A DNA stretch of 64,000 nt from Deltaproteobacteria bacterium ADurb.Bin207 (GTDB taxonomy: Bacteria; Myxococcota_A; Polyangia; Polyangiales; Polyangiaceae): assembly GCA_002070115.1 (NCBI GenBank), contig MWCO01000016.1, positions 1 through 64,000 of the forward strand, read 5' to 3'. The notes below the pieces were generated by a model. That model was not told the origin of the DNA. It did not search any database and saw only the letters and a program-made list of their open reading frames with translations. Position 1 is the first letter of the stretch. Each line of letters starts with the position of its first letter. Of the stretch, positions 53,022 to 62,307 are shown in pieces. A program made the position numbers and the translations under genes.

Positions 53022-54311
53022 ATGAACTACCGAGCCGTCAAAGGGATGAACGACATCCTTCCGGACGAGATGGTCCGCTGGCATCATCTCGAGCGAGAAT
53101 TCCGCGTTGTGGCGGAGCGTCATGGTTACGGTGAGGTGCGAACACCCATCATCGAATCCACCGCCTTGTTCACACGCTCCATCGGAGAAGCGACGGATAT
53201 CGTTGAAAAGGAGATGTATTCGTTCGAGCGCCACGGCGAAGCGTTGACGGTGCGGCCGGAAGGGACAGCGAGCGCGGTCCGAGCCTATGTGGAGCACCAC
53301 ATCCATCAAAAGGAACCGGTCACGCGCTGGTATTACTTGGGGCCGATGTTTCGCGGAGAGCGCCCCGCGCGAGGACGGTACCGTCAGTTCCATCAACTCG
53401 GGTGTGAATTATTTGGTGACGCGGGTTCTGTATGCGACGCCGAAATGATCGATATGTTGCACGGATTATTCATGAGGCTCGGCATCTCGGACCTCGAGAT
53501 CGTCATCAATTCTCTGGGGGGCGCCGATACTCGTCCCCGTTATCGCCAGATCATCGTGGACCATCTCGAGCCACGAAAAGCACGGTTGAGCGAGGATTCG
53601 ATCCGACGTCTGTCATCCAATCCTCTTCGCATCCTTGACTCGAAGGACGAACGAGACATTGCGGCACTCGAGGGATTGCCATCGATCATCGAAGTGTTGA
53701 CGCAAGACGACCGGGAGCATTTCGACAGGCTGTGCTCCCAACTCGACCGTCTCGGCACTCCGTATCGCGTGGATCCGACGTTGGTTCGGGGGCTCGATTA
53801 TTACACGCGAACCCTATTCGAGCTACGAAGCCAGGCGGGTCAAGTCGGAGCGCAAAACGCGCTGGGGGGAGGAGGACGATACGACAATCTCGTGCAACAG
53901 ATGGGAGGGCCGTCCACACCAGCAATCGGATTTGCGCTTGGCGTGGAACGTATCCTGTTGGCGATGGACGTTGCCGAACTAGCCTCTCCACCTTTGGTGG
54001 TGATCGCTCCGATCGGTCCGCAGGCGGCGTCAGAAGCGTTGCTCATGGCGCGAGAACTCCGAGATCATGGCATTTGCGTCGAACTCGATGGTCGAGGGGG
54101 CGCATCGACTTCGCTCAAGGCCATGTTACGACGCGCGAATGCTCGCGGCGCGCGGGTGTGTTTGGTGCTTGGACAGGAAGAGTTGGAGTCGCAAAAGGTA
54201 CAACTCAAAGATCTCGCTGCTCGTTCGCAAGTTCTTGTGGCAAGAGAAGAACTCATGCATCGGCTGCTCGACGTATTGCAACAGCCCATGATGACCGGAG
54301 GCGCAGCTTGA
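53022..54311 (+). CDS. hisS: Histidyl-tRNA synthetase
   Basis: The 429-residue class II synthetase starts MNYRAVKGMNDILPDE and has motif 2 (MFRGERPARGRYRQFHQLGCE in pieces), the histidine loops LVRGLDYYTRT and GGGGRYDNL, and motif 3 (GFALGVERI). The C-terminal anticodon-binding domain (VVIAPIGPQAASEALLMARELR, in pieces) is present. It charges tRNA-His. It is divergent from ruvX, and the next gene overlaps its stop as TTGA. Confidence 0.97.
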   Translation: MNYRAVKGMNDILPDEMVRWHHLEREFRVVAERHGYGEVRTPIIESTALFTRSIGEATDIVEKEMYSFERHGEALTVRPEGTASAVRAYVEHHIHQKEPVTRWYYLGPMFRGERPARGRYRQFHQLGCELFGDAGSVCDAEMIDMLHGLFMRLGISDLEIVINSLGGADTRPRYRQIIVDHLEPRKARLSEDSIRRLSSNPLRILDSKDERDIAALEGLPSIIEVLTQDDREHFDRLCSQLDRLGTPYRVDPTLVRGLDYYTRTLFELRSQAGQVGAQNALGGGGRYDNLVQQMGGPSTPAIGFALGVERILLAMDVAELASPPLVVIAPIGPQAASEALLMARELRDHGICVELDGRGGASTSLKAMLRRANARGARVCLVLGQEELESQKVQLKDLAARSQVLVAREELMHRLLDVLQQPMMTGGAA

Positions 54312-55987
54312 CGCCCAAACGGAATCTCAGGTGGCTGCTTGTGGCAAGCATGGGGCTGGCAGCGGAGACAGCCTCGGCGCAGATGGGAATGCCAGGTCTT
54401 GGGGAGGACGGGCCTCCACCTGCCGCGGGGGCGACTCCTACAGCGCAGCCCAATGCACCGGCTACGCATGCGGCTTCGGGAGGAGAGGAACTTGGAGTGC
54501 TTCCCTCTCTCGAAGCCTCGATTCCAGAAGACCCGCTGAAGCTGTCCAAGGTCGTGAAAAAGACGATCGGTTCGGACGCGGATAATGAGTTCGAACTGGG
54601 ACGCGATACCGAGACCACCTATTCCTGGTACGGCCCTTATTATCAGGAAAAAAGCGGCCAATACCGTTTTCGCACGGTGTTTCCTTTCTGGCTCGAACGC
54701 GAGCAGCCCAAAGACACGGCCTCTTTTATCTCACCTTTTTATTATCGCAGGCGCAGTCCCAACGTGGATGCGGATGTCGTCTTTCCCTTGTATTGGAACA
54801 TGCGCGAAAATGAGAGTCGTACCCATGTGATCGGACCTCTCGCGTGGCGAAAAGCGCCCGGGGAATCGGATCATTGGCTCGCGCCTTTGGTCTTTCAGGG
54901 GACACGAAAGGACGGATCTTATTTACATATTCCGCCTTTGCTCACCTTCACCTCGCAGACCCATACCAGTGGATTCAACTTGGTGGGGCCGGGGTATTGC
55001 TCGTGGAAAGGGGGATCTTCGTGCAGCCTGAGTTCCGCGCGGGACATCGATTTCGGAATCGCGCCCCTGTACTTCTACGGTCGCTCCGAAACCTCGGAAT
55101 ACGAACTCATTCCTCCGCTTTTGCATTATTACCGATACGATGACATCGGCGAAAAATCGTTGAATTTGTGGGGCCCCTTGTTGTGGAGCCACACGCGCGA
55201 ACGCAGCGCGTTTCATGTCCTTCCGTTGTTCTATCATCTATGGGGAGAGGATGAAGACCACGTCACCCTATTTCCGGTTTTCCATTACGGACACAAGGGA
55301 CGCTCTTCCTTATTCGTCAACCCGCTGTATATGACCTCGACGGGGGACAAGGGAGAAAAGACTTTCGTTACGTGGGGTTACGCACGTTACCGGGGTCGAA
55401 CGGAGTTGGATATGATAACGCCATTGTATTGGCATTATCATGATCCGGATATTGGCGAGGACACGCACCTGTTGTTGCCGTTGCTTTACCGATCGGTGAG
55501 TCCCCGTCAGCGGGACTTGGCGGTCTTTCCACTTTGGGGGCACTTCAACCGTTTCGGGATCAAAAAAACGACGTGGATAACGCCGCTATTTCAGCATTCT
55601 CGAGGGCTTACGGGATGGGAAACGAATATCCATCCGGTGCTATACATGGGGCGTAATCAAGACCGCACCCATCTCGTCGTAGCGCCGATATTCTGGGATT
55701 TCGCTTCGCCCAAAAGCAGGAGCACGGTTGCGTTCCCGGTGTTTTGGCGGTTCGACGATGGGAATTCCGTCTCCCAATTGCTGCTGAATACCTATTATCA
55801 AGAGCGAAAGTTGCGAACGGGGCTAGACTGGCAGTTTCACTTCTTCCCGGCGTTTTCTTATGGGGAGACGCCCGATGGGCATTGGTGGAAGGTGATGTAC
55901 GGGCTTGCTGGCTACACGCGACGCGGAGAGATGGCGAAAATATATGCGGCCTGGATTCCGTTCTTGTTGAGCGGAGACGACGATTGA
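54308..55987 (+). CDS. Secreted aromatic repeat protein, unknown
   Basis: A TTG at 54308 overlaps the hisS stop and has GGAGG six bases upstream; the frame before it (from 53732) is antisense or shifted hisS. The 559-residue protein has a signal peptide cleaved near ASAQ, a Pro/Ala region and then about fifteen repeats of a short beta unit built on P-L-[YFL]-[WYH] (FPLYWNMRE, IPPLLTF, FGIAPLYFYG, PLLWSHTR, LPLFYHLW, FPVFHYG, VNPLYMTS, TPLYWHYHD). The spacing is about 20-28 residues. It may be an outer-membrane barrel or an extracellular repeat surface protein. No known function. Confidence 0.8.
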   Translation: MTPKRNLRWLLVASMGLAAETASAQMGMPGLGEDGPPPAAGATPTAQPNAPATHAASGGEELGVLPSLEASIPEDPLKLSKVVKKTIGSDADNEFELGRDTETTYSWYGPYYQEKSGQYRFRTVFPFWLEREQPKDTASFISPFYYRRRSPNVDADVVFPLYWNMRENESRTHVIGPLAWRKAPGESDHWLAPLVFQGTRKDGSYLHIPPLLTFTSQTHTSGFNLVGPGYCSWKGGSSCSLSSARDIDFGIAPLYFYGRSETSEYELIPPLLHYYRYDDIGEKSLNLWGPLLWSHTRERSAFHVLPLFYHLWGEDEDHVTLFPVFHYGHKGRSSLFVNPLYMTSTGDKGEKTFVTWGYARYRGRTELDMITPLYWHYHDPDIGEDTHLLLPLLYRSVSPRQRDLAVFPLWGHFNRFGIKKTTWITPLFQHSRGLTGWETNIHPVLYMGRNQDRTHLVVAPIFWDFASPKSRSTVAFPVFWRFDDGNSVSQLLLNTYYQERKLRTGLDWQFHFFPAFSYGETPDGHWWKVMYGLAGYTRRGEMAKIYAAWIPFLLSGDDD

Positions 55988-56090
55988 TCGCGGATGCGTG
56001 ACTCGCGCTTGCTTTGTCGAAAGCTAGGGACTGGACGCGGTATTTCTAATACCGTTGACAATTCATCGTGCTTGGGGTCACAAGGCTTTG

Positions 56091-56600
56091 ATGATGCAAG
56101 ACCGGCAGGACCGGCAAGAACGAAACGCCCGAAAAAAGGGTCGTCGTGGAGTGATGATCGGGTATTTCGTGTTTGTGGTCGTGGTCATTGCCGTTTGCAC
56201 CGTGCAGATTACGACGCAGGCGGTGGGAAGGCTTGGTGGAATTTCGTCGAGCACGCCGATTGATTGTGACCGAGGAATCGAATCGTTGATGGCTGCCGTG
56301 GAACGTGCCCGTTCAGCGGCGGCCACGTCCCATGAAACCGAAACGAAAGCAGTCGCGCTATTTCGCGCGTCTCTCGAACCAGAGTGGTCTCGCCGCGGAG
56401 ATATCGAACGCGCCTGTGCGGGCCAACCGGACCGTCTCGAAGCCTTGGATGCGGTCATTCACTTGGGTTTTGCCGAAGAACACGCCGTGCGGCGCGACGC
56501 CATCGAGTTATCCGACATCCGCCGCAAAGCCGCATCCTTGCTTCGTCGACCCGCCTCCCCTTCCCTATCCTCTTCAACGCAACGAGAATCTTGGCCCTAA
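56091..56600 (+). CDS. Single-pass membrane protein, unknown
   Basis: The 169-residue protein starts at ATG 56091 (56094 is an alternative). A basic cytoplasmic start (QDRQDRQERNARKKGRR) is followed by one membrane helix (GYFVFVVVVIAVCTVQITT) and an extracytoplasmic helical part of about 120 residues (GIESLMAAVERARSAAATS, then RAASLLRRPAS-like tail). No family recognised. It lies between the repeat protein and the DEAD-box helicase gene on the same strand. Confidence 0.65.
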   Translation: MMQDRQDRQERNARKKGRRGVMIGYFVFVVVVIAVCTVQITTQAVGRLGGISSSTPIDCDRGIESLMAAVERARSAAATSHETETKAVALFRASLEPEWSRRGDIERACAGQPDRLEALDAVIHLGFAEEHAVRRDAIELSDIRRKAASLLRRPASPSLSSSTQRESWP

Positions 56601-56730
56601 CCATCTTTTCGCCGGTTTACAGCAAAGCCTCTTGCGATCCATCGACGCCAAGGGCTAGCTACGGTCTACGGCTGGTTTTGTCCCGTGCTGTCTTTTACTT
56701 CCAACGACCTCGATCGTCGCGAGAAAACCT

Positions 56731-58926
56731 ATGACTGAAGCTTCCGAACACGTTCAGATTGAAGATACACCGCAACTGCCTTCGTTCGAGCAGATGCCCC
56801 TGAATGACGACGTCAAGCATGCCTTGGCCGAGATGGGATACACGCATCCGGCGCCCGTACAGCATGCCGTATACGATCCAGCGGTCCGCGGGTTGGACGT
56901 GGTGGTGCAAGCTAGGACGGGAACAGGAAAAACTGCGGCATTCGGTATCCCTTTGGTCGACCGGATGATCAAGCGCAGTGTCCGATCACCCCAGGCGTTG
57001 GTGCTGACACCGACTCGGGAGTTGGCGTTACAAGTATCGCGAGAGATCGAACGGATTGGAAGCAAGCGCGACATCCGTTCTGCCACAGTATATGGCGGCG
57101 CGCCCATACAACGTCAGATAGACGCGCTGCAAGGCGGCGCTCAAATCGTCGTGGGTACGCCTGGGCGTGTTCTCGACCATCTTCGAAGGGGAACGCTGCA
57201 AACCCAGCATCTTCGCATATTGATTTTGGACGAATCCGACGAGATGCTGTCGATGGGGTTCGAACGGGAACTCAATGCCATTGTGGATCATCTTCCGGAG
57301 CCGCGTCAGACGCTTTTGTTTTCCGCGACGTTACCTCCCGAAATCGTAAAAATGGCATCATCGCGATTGCATGACCCGCGATTCATTTACTTATCGGGTG
57401 ATCAGGTAGGGGCTCTCGAGATTCTGCACTTCGTGTACTTCGTTCAAAAAGACAAAAGCGATGCCTTGTTGCGGCTGTTAGAGGTGGAAAACCCTGAAAG
57501 TGCTCTCATATTTTGCAACACGCGCGATGACACGGAGCGGGTGGCCGGTATGCTTCAACGCGCTGGCTACGATGCCGATTGGCTCAATGGGGATCTTCCC
57601 CAATCCGATCGAGAGAAGGTGATGACGCGCAGCAAAGAAGGTCACCTTCGCTTGCTCGTGGCCACGGACGTTGCCGCTCGTGGCATCGACATCTCGCATC
57701 TGACTCACGTCATCAACTTCGACTTCCCGGACTCGGCGGAAACCTACGTTCATCGAACAGGGCGAACAGGAAGGATGGGACGAACGGGAACCGCCCTGAG
57801 TTTGATCACGCCCCATGATATCGGCGCGCTCTATTATCTTCGTCTTACCTATAAAATTCGCCCCTTCGAAAAACAGCTTCCGTCGGAAGGGGAGTTGAAA
57901 ACGCGCGCTCACGCGGATGTGATTTCCCTGTTGAATGAAGCGTTTTCTTCGCAGCCGCATCCCGACGACATGGCGCTTGCGCGTAGGCTTCTCACCCACG
58001 ATCGAAGTGAATTCATCATCGCCGGATTGTTGCGCAACCATCTCGGAGATCGGCTGAAATCCGAGGAAGAAGCCGCAGAAGCGCGTCGAGCCAAACGGCC
58101 CGCGCCTGTCAAGGTCCATGCTCCTGACGAATCCTCTGATGAAAAAATACGCGAAGCTTCTGCGGACGCTTCCAGGAAACAACACACCCCTCCTCTTCCG
58201 CCGTCGTCAGAGCAACGACCCGTCGAAGAACCGGAGCAGGACGAAGATTCGGTCGATTCGCCGCCAACCCAGGAGTATCCAAGGGCTGAAGATCAACCCA
58301 AAGACGATGATGACTTGCCCACGGACCCTCCGGCCGAGCCGGAAGTTGATTTGGGGCACGCGGTTGAGAGTGATGCGAACGACGACTCCCCCGAGCGCGA
58401 TGATTCCGCTCATGATTCGCATGGTTTCGAAGACGAGGAACCAACAGGAAAGCATCGTACTGTGCCCGAAATGGATTTGCCGCGATACGAGATCTCTCCC
58501 ATGACACAGGAGGATCTCGATTTGATCCGGGACATTCAGCAAAAGCAACAGCAAGAACAACCCGTGGGCCATGCTGCGTTGGCCGATTGGTTTCCTCCTG
58601 CCGAAGACAACGATGACCAACCGATACTCCCAGAAAAAGGAGCGGAACTACCGCCTTCGGAGGATGATTTCGATGAGCAAGACGAACTCGAGGTGTTCGT
58701 CAACGTCGGCCGCAGAGACGGGGTGCGTCCTGGAGATTTCGTGGCTGTTCTTGCTGAGGCGCGAGGGATTCAACGAGCGGATATTGGCCGCATTCGAATT
58801 CGGGACAAGCATACGTTCATCGCTGTTCGAGCTGAAGTCATCGACGATGCCGTGCGCGCCATTCAAGGGCGAGCCTTCGGCGATCGTGTAGCCACCGCCG
58901 CCAGGGCCAGGATGCGAGAAGACTAG
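56731..58926 (+). CDS. DEAD-box RNA helicase with acidic linker and DbpA-type RNA-binding domain
   Basis: The 731-residue protein has a complete helicase core: Q motif near 15-30, ARTGTGKT (I), PTRELA (Ia), DESD (II), SAT (III), then NTRDDTERV and HRTGRTGRMGRTG (VI). Motif II is DESD, not DEAD, as in some subfamilies. Residues about 455-640 are an acidic Glu/Asp/Pro/Ser-rich linker. The C-terminal 75 residues (ELEVFVNVGRRDGVRPGDFVAVL in pieces) match the DbpA RNA-binding domain, a modified RRM that in E. coli DbpA and DeaD binds rRNA or mRNA. It probably works in ribosome assembly or mRNA remodelling. Confidence 0.93.
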   Translation: MTEASEHVQIEDTPQLPSFEQMPLNDDVKHALAEMGYTHPAPVQHAVYDPAVRGLDVVVQARTGTGKTAAFGIPLVDRMIKRSVRSPQALVLTPTRELALQVSREIERIGSKRDIRSATVYGGAPIQRQIDALQGGAQIVVGTPGRVLDHLRRGTLQTQHLRILILDESDEMLSMGFERELNAIVDHLPEPRQTLLFSATLPPEIVKMASSRLHDPRFIYLSGDQVGALEILHFVYFVQKDKSDALLRLLEVENPESALIFCNTRDDTERVAGMLQRAGYDADWLNGDLPQSDREKVMTRSKEGHLRLLVATDVAARGIDISHLTHVINFDFPDSAETYVHRTGRTGRMGRTGTALSLITPHDIGALYYLRLTYKIRPFEKQLPSEGELKTRAHADVISLLNEAFSSQPHPDDMALARRLLTHDRSEFIIAGLLRNHLGDRLKSEEEAAEARRAKRPAPVKVHAPDESSDEKIREASADASRKQHTPPLPPSSEQRPVEEPEQDEDSVDSPPTQEYPRAEDQPKDDDDLPTDPPAEPEVDLGHAVESDANDDSPERDDSAHDSHGFEDEEPTGKHRTVPEMDLPRYEISPMTQEDLDLIRDIQQKQQQEQPVGHAALADWFPPAEDNDDQPILPEKGAELPPSEDDFDEQDELEVFVNVGRRDGVRPGDFVAVLAEARGIQRADIGRIRIRDKHTFIAVRAEVIDDAVRAIQGRAFGDRVATAARARMRED

Positions 58927-58967
58927 TACGCGTTGCACGAACGCTATTGCGAAGGTATCTATTGATT

Positions 58968-59648
58968 ATGGGCAAGGACGCGCAAGACCTGGAGGTCAAA
59001 AAGCTCCGACACAGTGCAGAGTGCGTAATGCGCCAATCCGTGCAACCCCATGACCTCATCGCTATGCTGCGGCGTCTCTTGAAAATGGCTCCTCCCGATA
59101 GCGAGGATGCCCTTTTCGCGCATCGGCATCTCGCGGAATTGACGGTCGAAACGGAACCATGGAAAGCCGCACTTTCGGCTCGTCGTCTCATTGCAGCGAA
59201 TCCCAATGACGATCAAGGCTGGGCATTGCTGGCACTCGCCATGAGCCTCATGTCCCATTACCGTGCTGCCGAACGCGCGTATCGCAAGGCGATCGCGATC
59301 TCGCCCCGGAATCCTTGGTATGCCCATAATCTAGGCCATTTGCTCGATGTTGTGCTCGATCGGCCCAACGAAGGTCTCCCTTTGCTCGCCTTTGCCCATC
59401 GAATGGAGCCCCAGGAGACCGAAATTGCTTCCTCTTACGCGCATGTGTTAGGGCGTGTCGGAAAAACCGAAGACGCGCGAAAGCTACTGCGGCGTGCCCT
59501 TCGACAAGGAGGAACGAGTGAGCAGCGCGCGCTTCTTACCTGGCTCGACGAAGCATGTGACGGAAGGCCAAGCAAATCACGGCGTCGTAAAACGAAGACT
59601 TCGACGGAGAACTCCTCCTCATCTCACCGCAAGAATCGTAGGGCCTGA
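58968..59648 (+). CDS. TPR protein
   Basis: The 226-residue protein starts at ATG 58968. TPR-type helices are visible (DALFAHRHLAELTVETEPWKAALSARRLIAANPND in pieces, GWALLALAMSLMSHYRAAERAYRKAIAISPRN, and AHVLGRVGKTEDARKLLRRALRQGG). The C-terminal 30 residues are basic and Ser-rich. It lies between the helicase and the ccmC gene. A role as a cytochrome c biogenesis scaffold such as CcmH/NrfG is possible but it has no signal peptide, so I leave it as a TPR protein. Confidence 0.85.
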   Translation: MGKDAQDLEVKKLRHSAECVMRQSVQPHDLIAMLRRLLKMAPPDSEDALFAHRHLAELTVETEPWKAALSARRLIAANPNDDQGWALLALAMSLMSHYRAAERAYRKAIAISPRNPWYAHNLGHLLDVVLDRPNEGLPLLAFAHRMEPQETEIASSYAHVLGRVGKTEDARKLLRRALRQGGTSEQRALLTWLDEACDGRPSKSRRRKTKTSTENSSSSHRKNRRA

Positions 59649-59677
59649 TACGAAGGTTCGGGCCTCGCGCGTTCGAA

Positions 59678-60424
59678 ATGCATGTCCTCATGAAGTCCTG
59701 TGCATCTGCTCGATCCTCAGCTCGCTTGCTCGATATCGCTTTCGTTTCGTTACTCACGTTGGCAACGCTTGGCGTTCTCATCACGGTCCACTTGATTTTT
59801 TTGCGCACACCGGTGGAAGCGCAGATGGGAATCGTTCAAAAAATATTTTATTTCCACGTACCTTCCGCGTACGCCATGTACCTGGGCGCGACCGCGTGTT
59901 TTCTCGGTTCGACTGCCTATCTTTTTCGAATCAGTGACCGTCGCGATGCATTGGCGCGCGCGGGTGCAGAAGTGGCCGTGGCGTTTGGCGCCGTCGTTCT
60001 TGCCACAGGACCTTTATGGGCCGTCAAAGCTTGGGGACATTATTGGACATGGGAGCCTCGGCTGACGACCTCCCTATTGTCGGTGTTGGTTTACGTTGCT
60101 TACCTGTTGTTACGTTCCTTTGGCGGAGGTGGAGAGGGCGAGCGTAAGTTCGCGGCTACCCTTGGTTTTCTTGGAGCGCTGAACCTTCCCCTCATCCATT
60201 TTTCCGTTCGAAAATGGAGCGGACAACATCCCGAAGTCGTCACAGGACAAGGTGGAGGTCTTCAGCATGTGGACATGCGAATCACCTTCATCATCGCCAT
60301 GCTGACGTTTACCTTCCTGGCAGGAACGCTTCTTTGGTTTCGGTTTCGCCTTTGGTCCACGGAAGCACGCCTACGCCGCTTGGAAAAAGAAGCTCTTGAA
60401 TTCAATGTCGGGGAGGAGTCGTAG
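59678..60424 (+). CDS. ccmC: Heme exporter membrane protein CcmC
   Basis: The 248-residue protein has six membrane helices and the tryptophan-rich heme-handling signature WGHYWTWEPRLT of the CcmC/CcmF/CcsA family, flanked by conserved His (FYFHVPSA and LIHFSVRKW). CcmC loads heme on CcmE for cytochrome c maturation (System I). ATG 59690 is an alternative. ccmD follows by two bases. ccmA, ccmB, ccmE and ccmF are not in the window. Confidence 0.93.
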   Translation: MHVLMKSCASARSSARLLDIAFVSLLTLATLGVLITVHLIFLRTPVEAQMGIVQKIFYFHVPSAYAMYLGATACFLGSTAYLFRISDRRDALARAGAEVAVAFGAVVLATGPLWAVKAWGHYWTWEPRLTTSLLSVLVYVAYLLLRSFGGGGEGERKFAATLGFLGALNLPLIHFSVRKWSGQHPEVVTGQGGGLQHVDMRITFIIAMLTFTFLAGTLLWFRFRLWSTEARLRRLEKEALEFNVGEES

Positions 60425-60426
60425 GG

Positions 60427-60675
60427 ATGACTCACCACGCGACCTCGCAAGCCACTCCCACGGTATCTTCAACCATTCCTGGCGAGTTTCGGCCTGTAGA
60501 ACAAGCCGCACCCCAGCGCGATGGCACCGTGCTGATGATCGAAGCATACGCCTTCGTTTGGATGATTCTCATGATCTTCGTCTTGACGGGATACCTACGA
60601 CAGCGTCGTCTCGACGCCCGCATCGCGCGATTGGAAAGTGCGATCGATCGCGTCATCGAACGCGAACAACCTTGA
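60427..60675 (+). CDS. ccmD: CcmD-like small heme exporter protein
   Basis: The 82-residue protein has one membrane helix (EAYAFVWMILMIFVLTGYL) followed by a basic Arg-rich segment (RQRRLDARIARLESAID). CcmD proteins have this arrangement and stabilise CcmC/CcmE. It starts two bases after ccmC, with GGAGG upstream. A Pro/Gln-rich N-terminus makes it longer than typical CcmD (about 50-70). Confidence 0.8.
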   Translation: MTHHATSQATPTVSSTIPGEFRPVEQAAPQRDGTVLMIEAYAFVWMILMIFVLTGYLRQRRLDARIARLESAIDRVIEREQP

Positions 60676-60695
60676 GAACGACGATTCCTGACGGG

Positions 60696-61604
60696 CTACG
60701 GTGAATCGGCAGTGGGTAAAGGCACGAGGAATTCTACGTGGAGGTTATCGCCACGCAGGGTGGCGTGAGCAGATTGTCCAATAATATTCGACACTTCCGA
60801 GTCGGCCGCCAGGAGCGCGTCACGCACACGTTCGAGGAGTTGTCCTGCCTGAAGCGCCGCCGAATCATCGTGATAAACGAAATCAGCCTGCACGGACACC
60901 TCCTGCGCACGAGCCACCAACAACCTAACTTGCGCCTGACGCAGACCTCGCGCCACTCGTGCAAGCGACGGCGCTTTGCTTTTCCAGGCTTCTGGCACCA
61001 TCGGACGATGGATATGAATCGTTGTCGTCGCCTTATGGTCGGAAATAGTAGTGCGATCCATATCCGGTCCATCTTTCAGCAAACGGATCAGCGAGTCCAA
61101 TTGACCTGGAGTCACCAGCATGATCTGTCCCGAATCCGAACGAATCATGAGGGCGGCCGCGGTACGCTCCGACGATGACGATTGCGGTTCGAACAATTGT
61201 AGATCACGTTTCTTCCCCGCAGATTTCCACCCAACGGCGCCGCAAGGAATCCCGTAGGATTGCCTCGAACCAGCAAACACGACCATCAGATCGCCATCGG
61301 TGACATCGGGACCGTAGCGCAAGGCAAAGGTAGCGGTCGTGGCGTCGCTCCCACAGCCTGCGATCAGATCAAATACGGATGACGATAGACCCGACTGTTC
61401 CACCAAAGACAGAAACAACGTGTAAACGCCTTGTTGGCGAGTCGTTTCCAAGTCGACCCGAACCACGAGATCGACATCCGCCGGAATCAACTGTTCGAGC
61501 GTTGGTGTCCATCCTTTGGGAATATCTTGGGGTGGAGACGGCGTGCATGCCAAGGCACCGATCAGAAAGCCTGCCCAAATGGTGACACGCGCAACACCTG
61601 TCAT
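60696..61604 (-). CDS. Lipoprotein, paralog of the one at 62308
   Basis: The 302-residue protein has a signal peptide with lipobox (GALAC). The mature part has the same layout as the lipoprotein at 62308: PADVDLVVRVDLETT against PSGVAGLVHIDARTA, then a strand VVFAGSRQSYGIP-type segment and C-terminal QAGQLLERVRDALL with LRGDNLHVEFLVPLP. Function unknown. It is the last gene of the pheA-lipoprotein-cmk-lipoprotein run. Confidence 0.75.
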   Translation of the reverse strand: MTGVARVTIWAGFLIGALACTPSPPQDIPKGWTPTLEQLIPADVDLVVRVDLETTRQQGVYTLFLSLVEQSGLSSSVFDLIAGCGSDATTATFALRYGPDVTDGDLMVVFAGSRQSYGIPCGAVGWKSAGKKRDLQLFEPQSSSSERTAAALMIRSDSGQIMLVTPGQLDSLIRLLKDGPDMDRTTISDHKATTTIHIHRPMVPEAWKSKAPSLARVARGLRQAQVRLLVARAQEVSVQADFVYHDDSAALQAGQLLERVRDALLAADSEVSNIIGQSAHATLRGDNLHVEFLVPLPTADSP

Positions 61605-61610
61605 GGATCG

Positions 61611-62297
61611 TTATAAAATCCGCTTGCGAACATGCTCGATCATGAAACCAAGCACCTGTTCGATCGTCATGGGCGTGGTGTCCAACTCGATGGCATCGTC
61701 GGCACGACGCAACGGAGCTGCGGCGCGTTTCTCATCGCGTTCGTCTCGCTCCCTCATCGCGATCAGTGTGTCGTCGTAGTTGACGACCACACCTTTTGCC
61801 GTCAGTTCCTCGAAACGCCGCTTGGCGCGCTGTTCGAGAGAAGCTGTTAGAAAAAACTTCACCTCGGCTTTTGGAAATACGACCGTGCCGGTATCTCGCC
61901 CTTCCACCACCACATTGCTTTGGTTGGCTACCTCCCGCTGCAACGACAGCAATGCCGTGCGAACATCGGGATGGGCTGACACCGTGCTCGCGCCACTACT
62001 CACTTCCGGAGTACGAATGGCATCGGAGACGTCTTCGTCATCGAGATACAGTCGTTGGTCCCCTTGTTGTTTCAAGAATCGAATTCGATTGCGGCTCACC
62101 AAATCAATCGCCACTTGATGAACCTGGGCCTCCGAACACCATGGTACCGAAGCGCGCTGGCAAGCCAGAGCGAGGGCACGGTAGATGGCACCGGTGTCAA
62201 GGTATACGTATCCAAGACGAGAGGCCAACGCACACGCGAGTGTGGACTTTCCCGCTCCCGCAGGACCATCGATCGTAACGACATGATACGATGTCAC
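61611..62297 (-). CDS. cmk: Cytidylate kinase
   Basis: The 228-residue NMP kinase has P-loop DGPAGAGKSTLA, then LDTGAIYRALAL, the CMP-binding SVSAHPDVR-type segment (VSAHPDVRTALLSLQRE), VVEGRDTGTVVFPKAEVKFFL and the LID region KRRFEEL. It phosphorylates CMP and dCMP. GTG 62297 has GGAGG five bases upstream. It sits between two related lipoprotein genes (10 and 6 bp gaps). Confidence 0.96.
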   Translation of the reverse strand: MTSYHVVTIDGPAGAGKSTLACALASRLGYVYLDTGAIYRALALACQRASVPWCSEAQVHQVAIDLVSRNRIRFLKQQGDQRLYLDDEDVSDAIRTPEVSSGASTVSAHPDVRTALLSLQREVANQSNVVVEGRDTGTVVFPKAEVKFFLTASLEQRAKRRFEELTAKGVVVNYDDTLIAMRERDERDEKRAAAPLRRADDAIELDTTPMTIEQVLGFMIEHVRKRIL

Positions 62298-62307
62298 GGT
62301 TTCCTCC

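Noticed and set aside
53732-54307. Upstream extension of the repeat-protein frame
   Set aside because: It overlaps hisS in another frame; TTG 54308 has a ribosome site and signal peptide.
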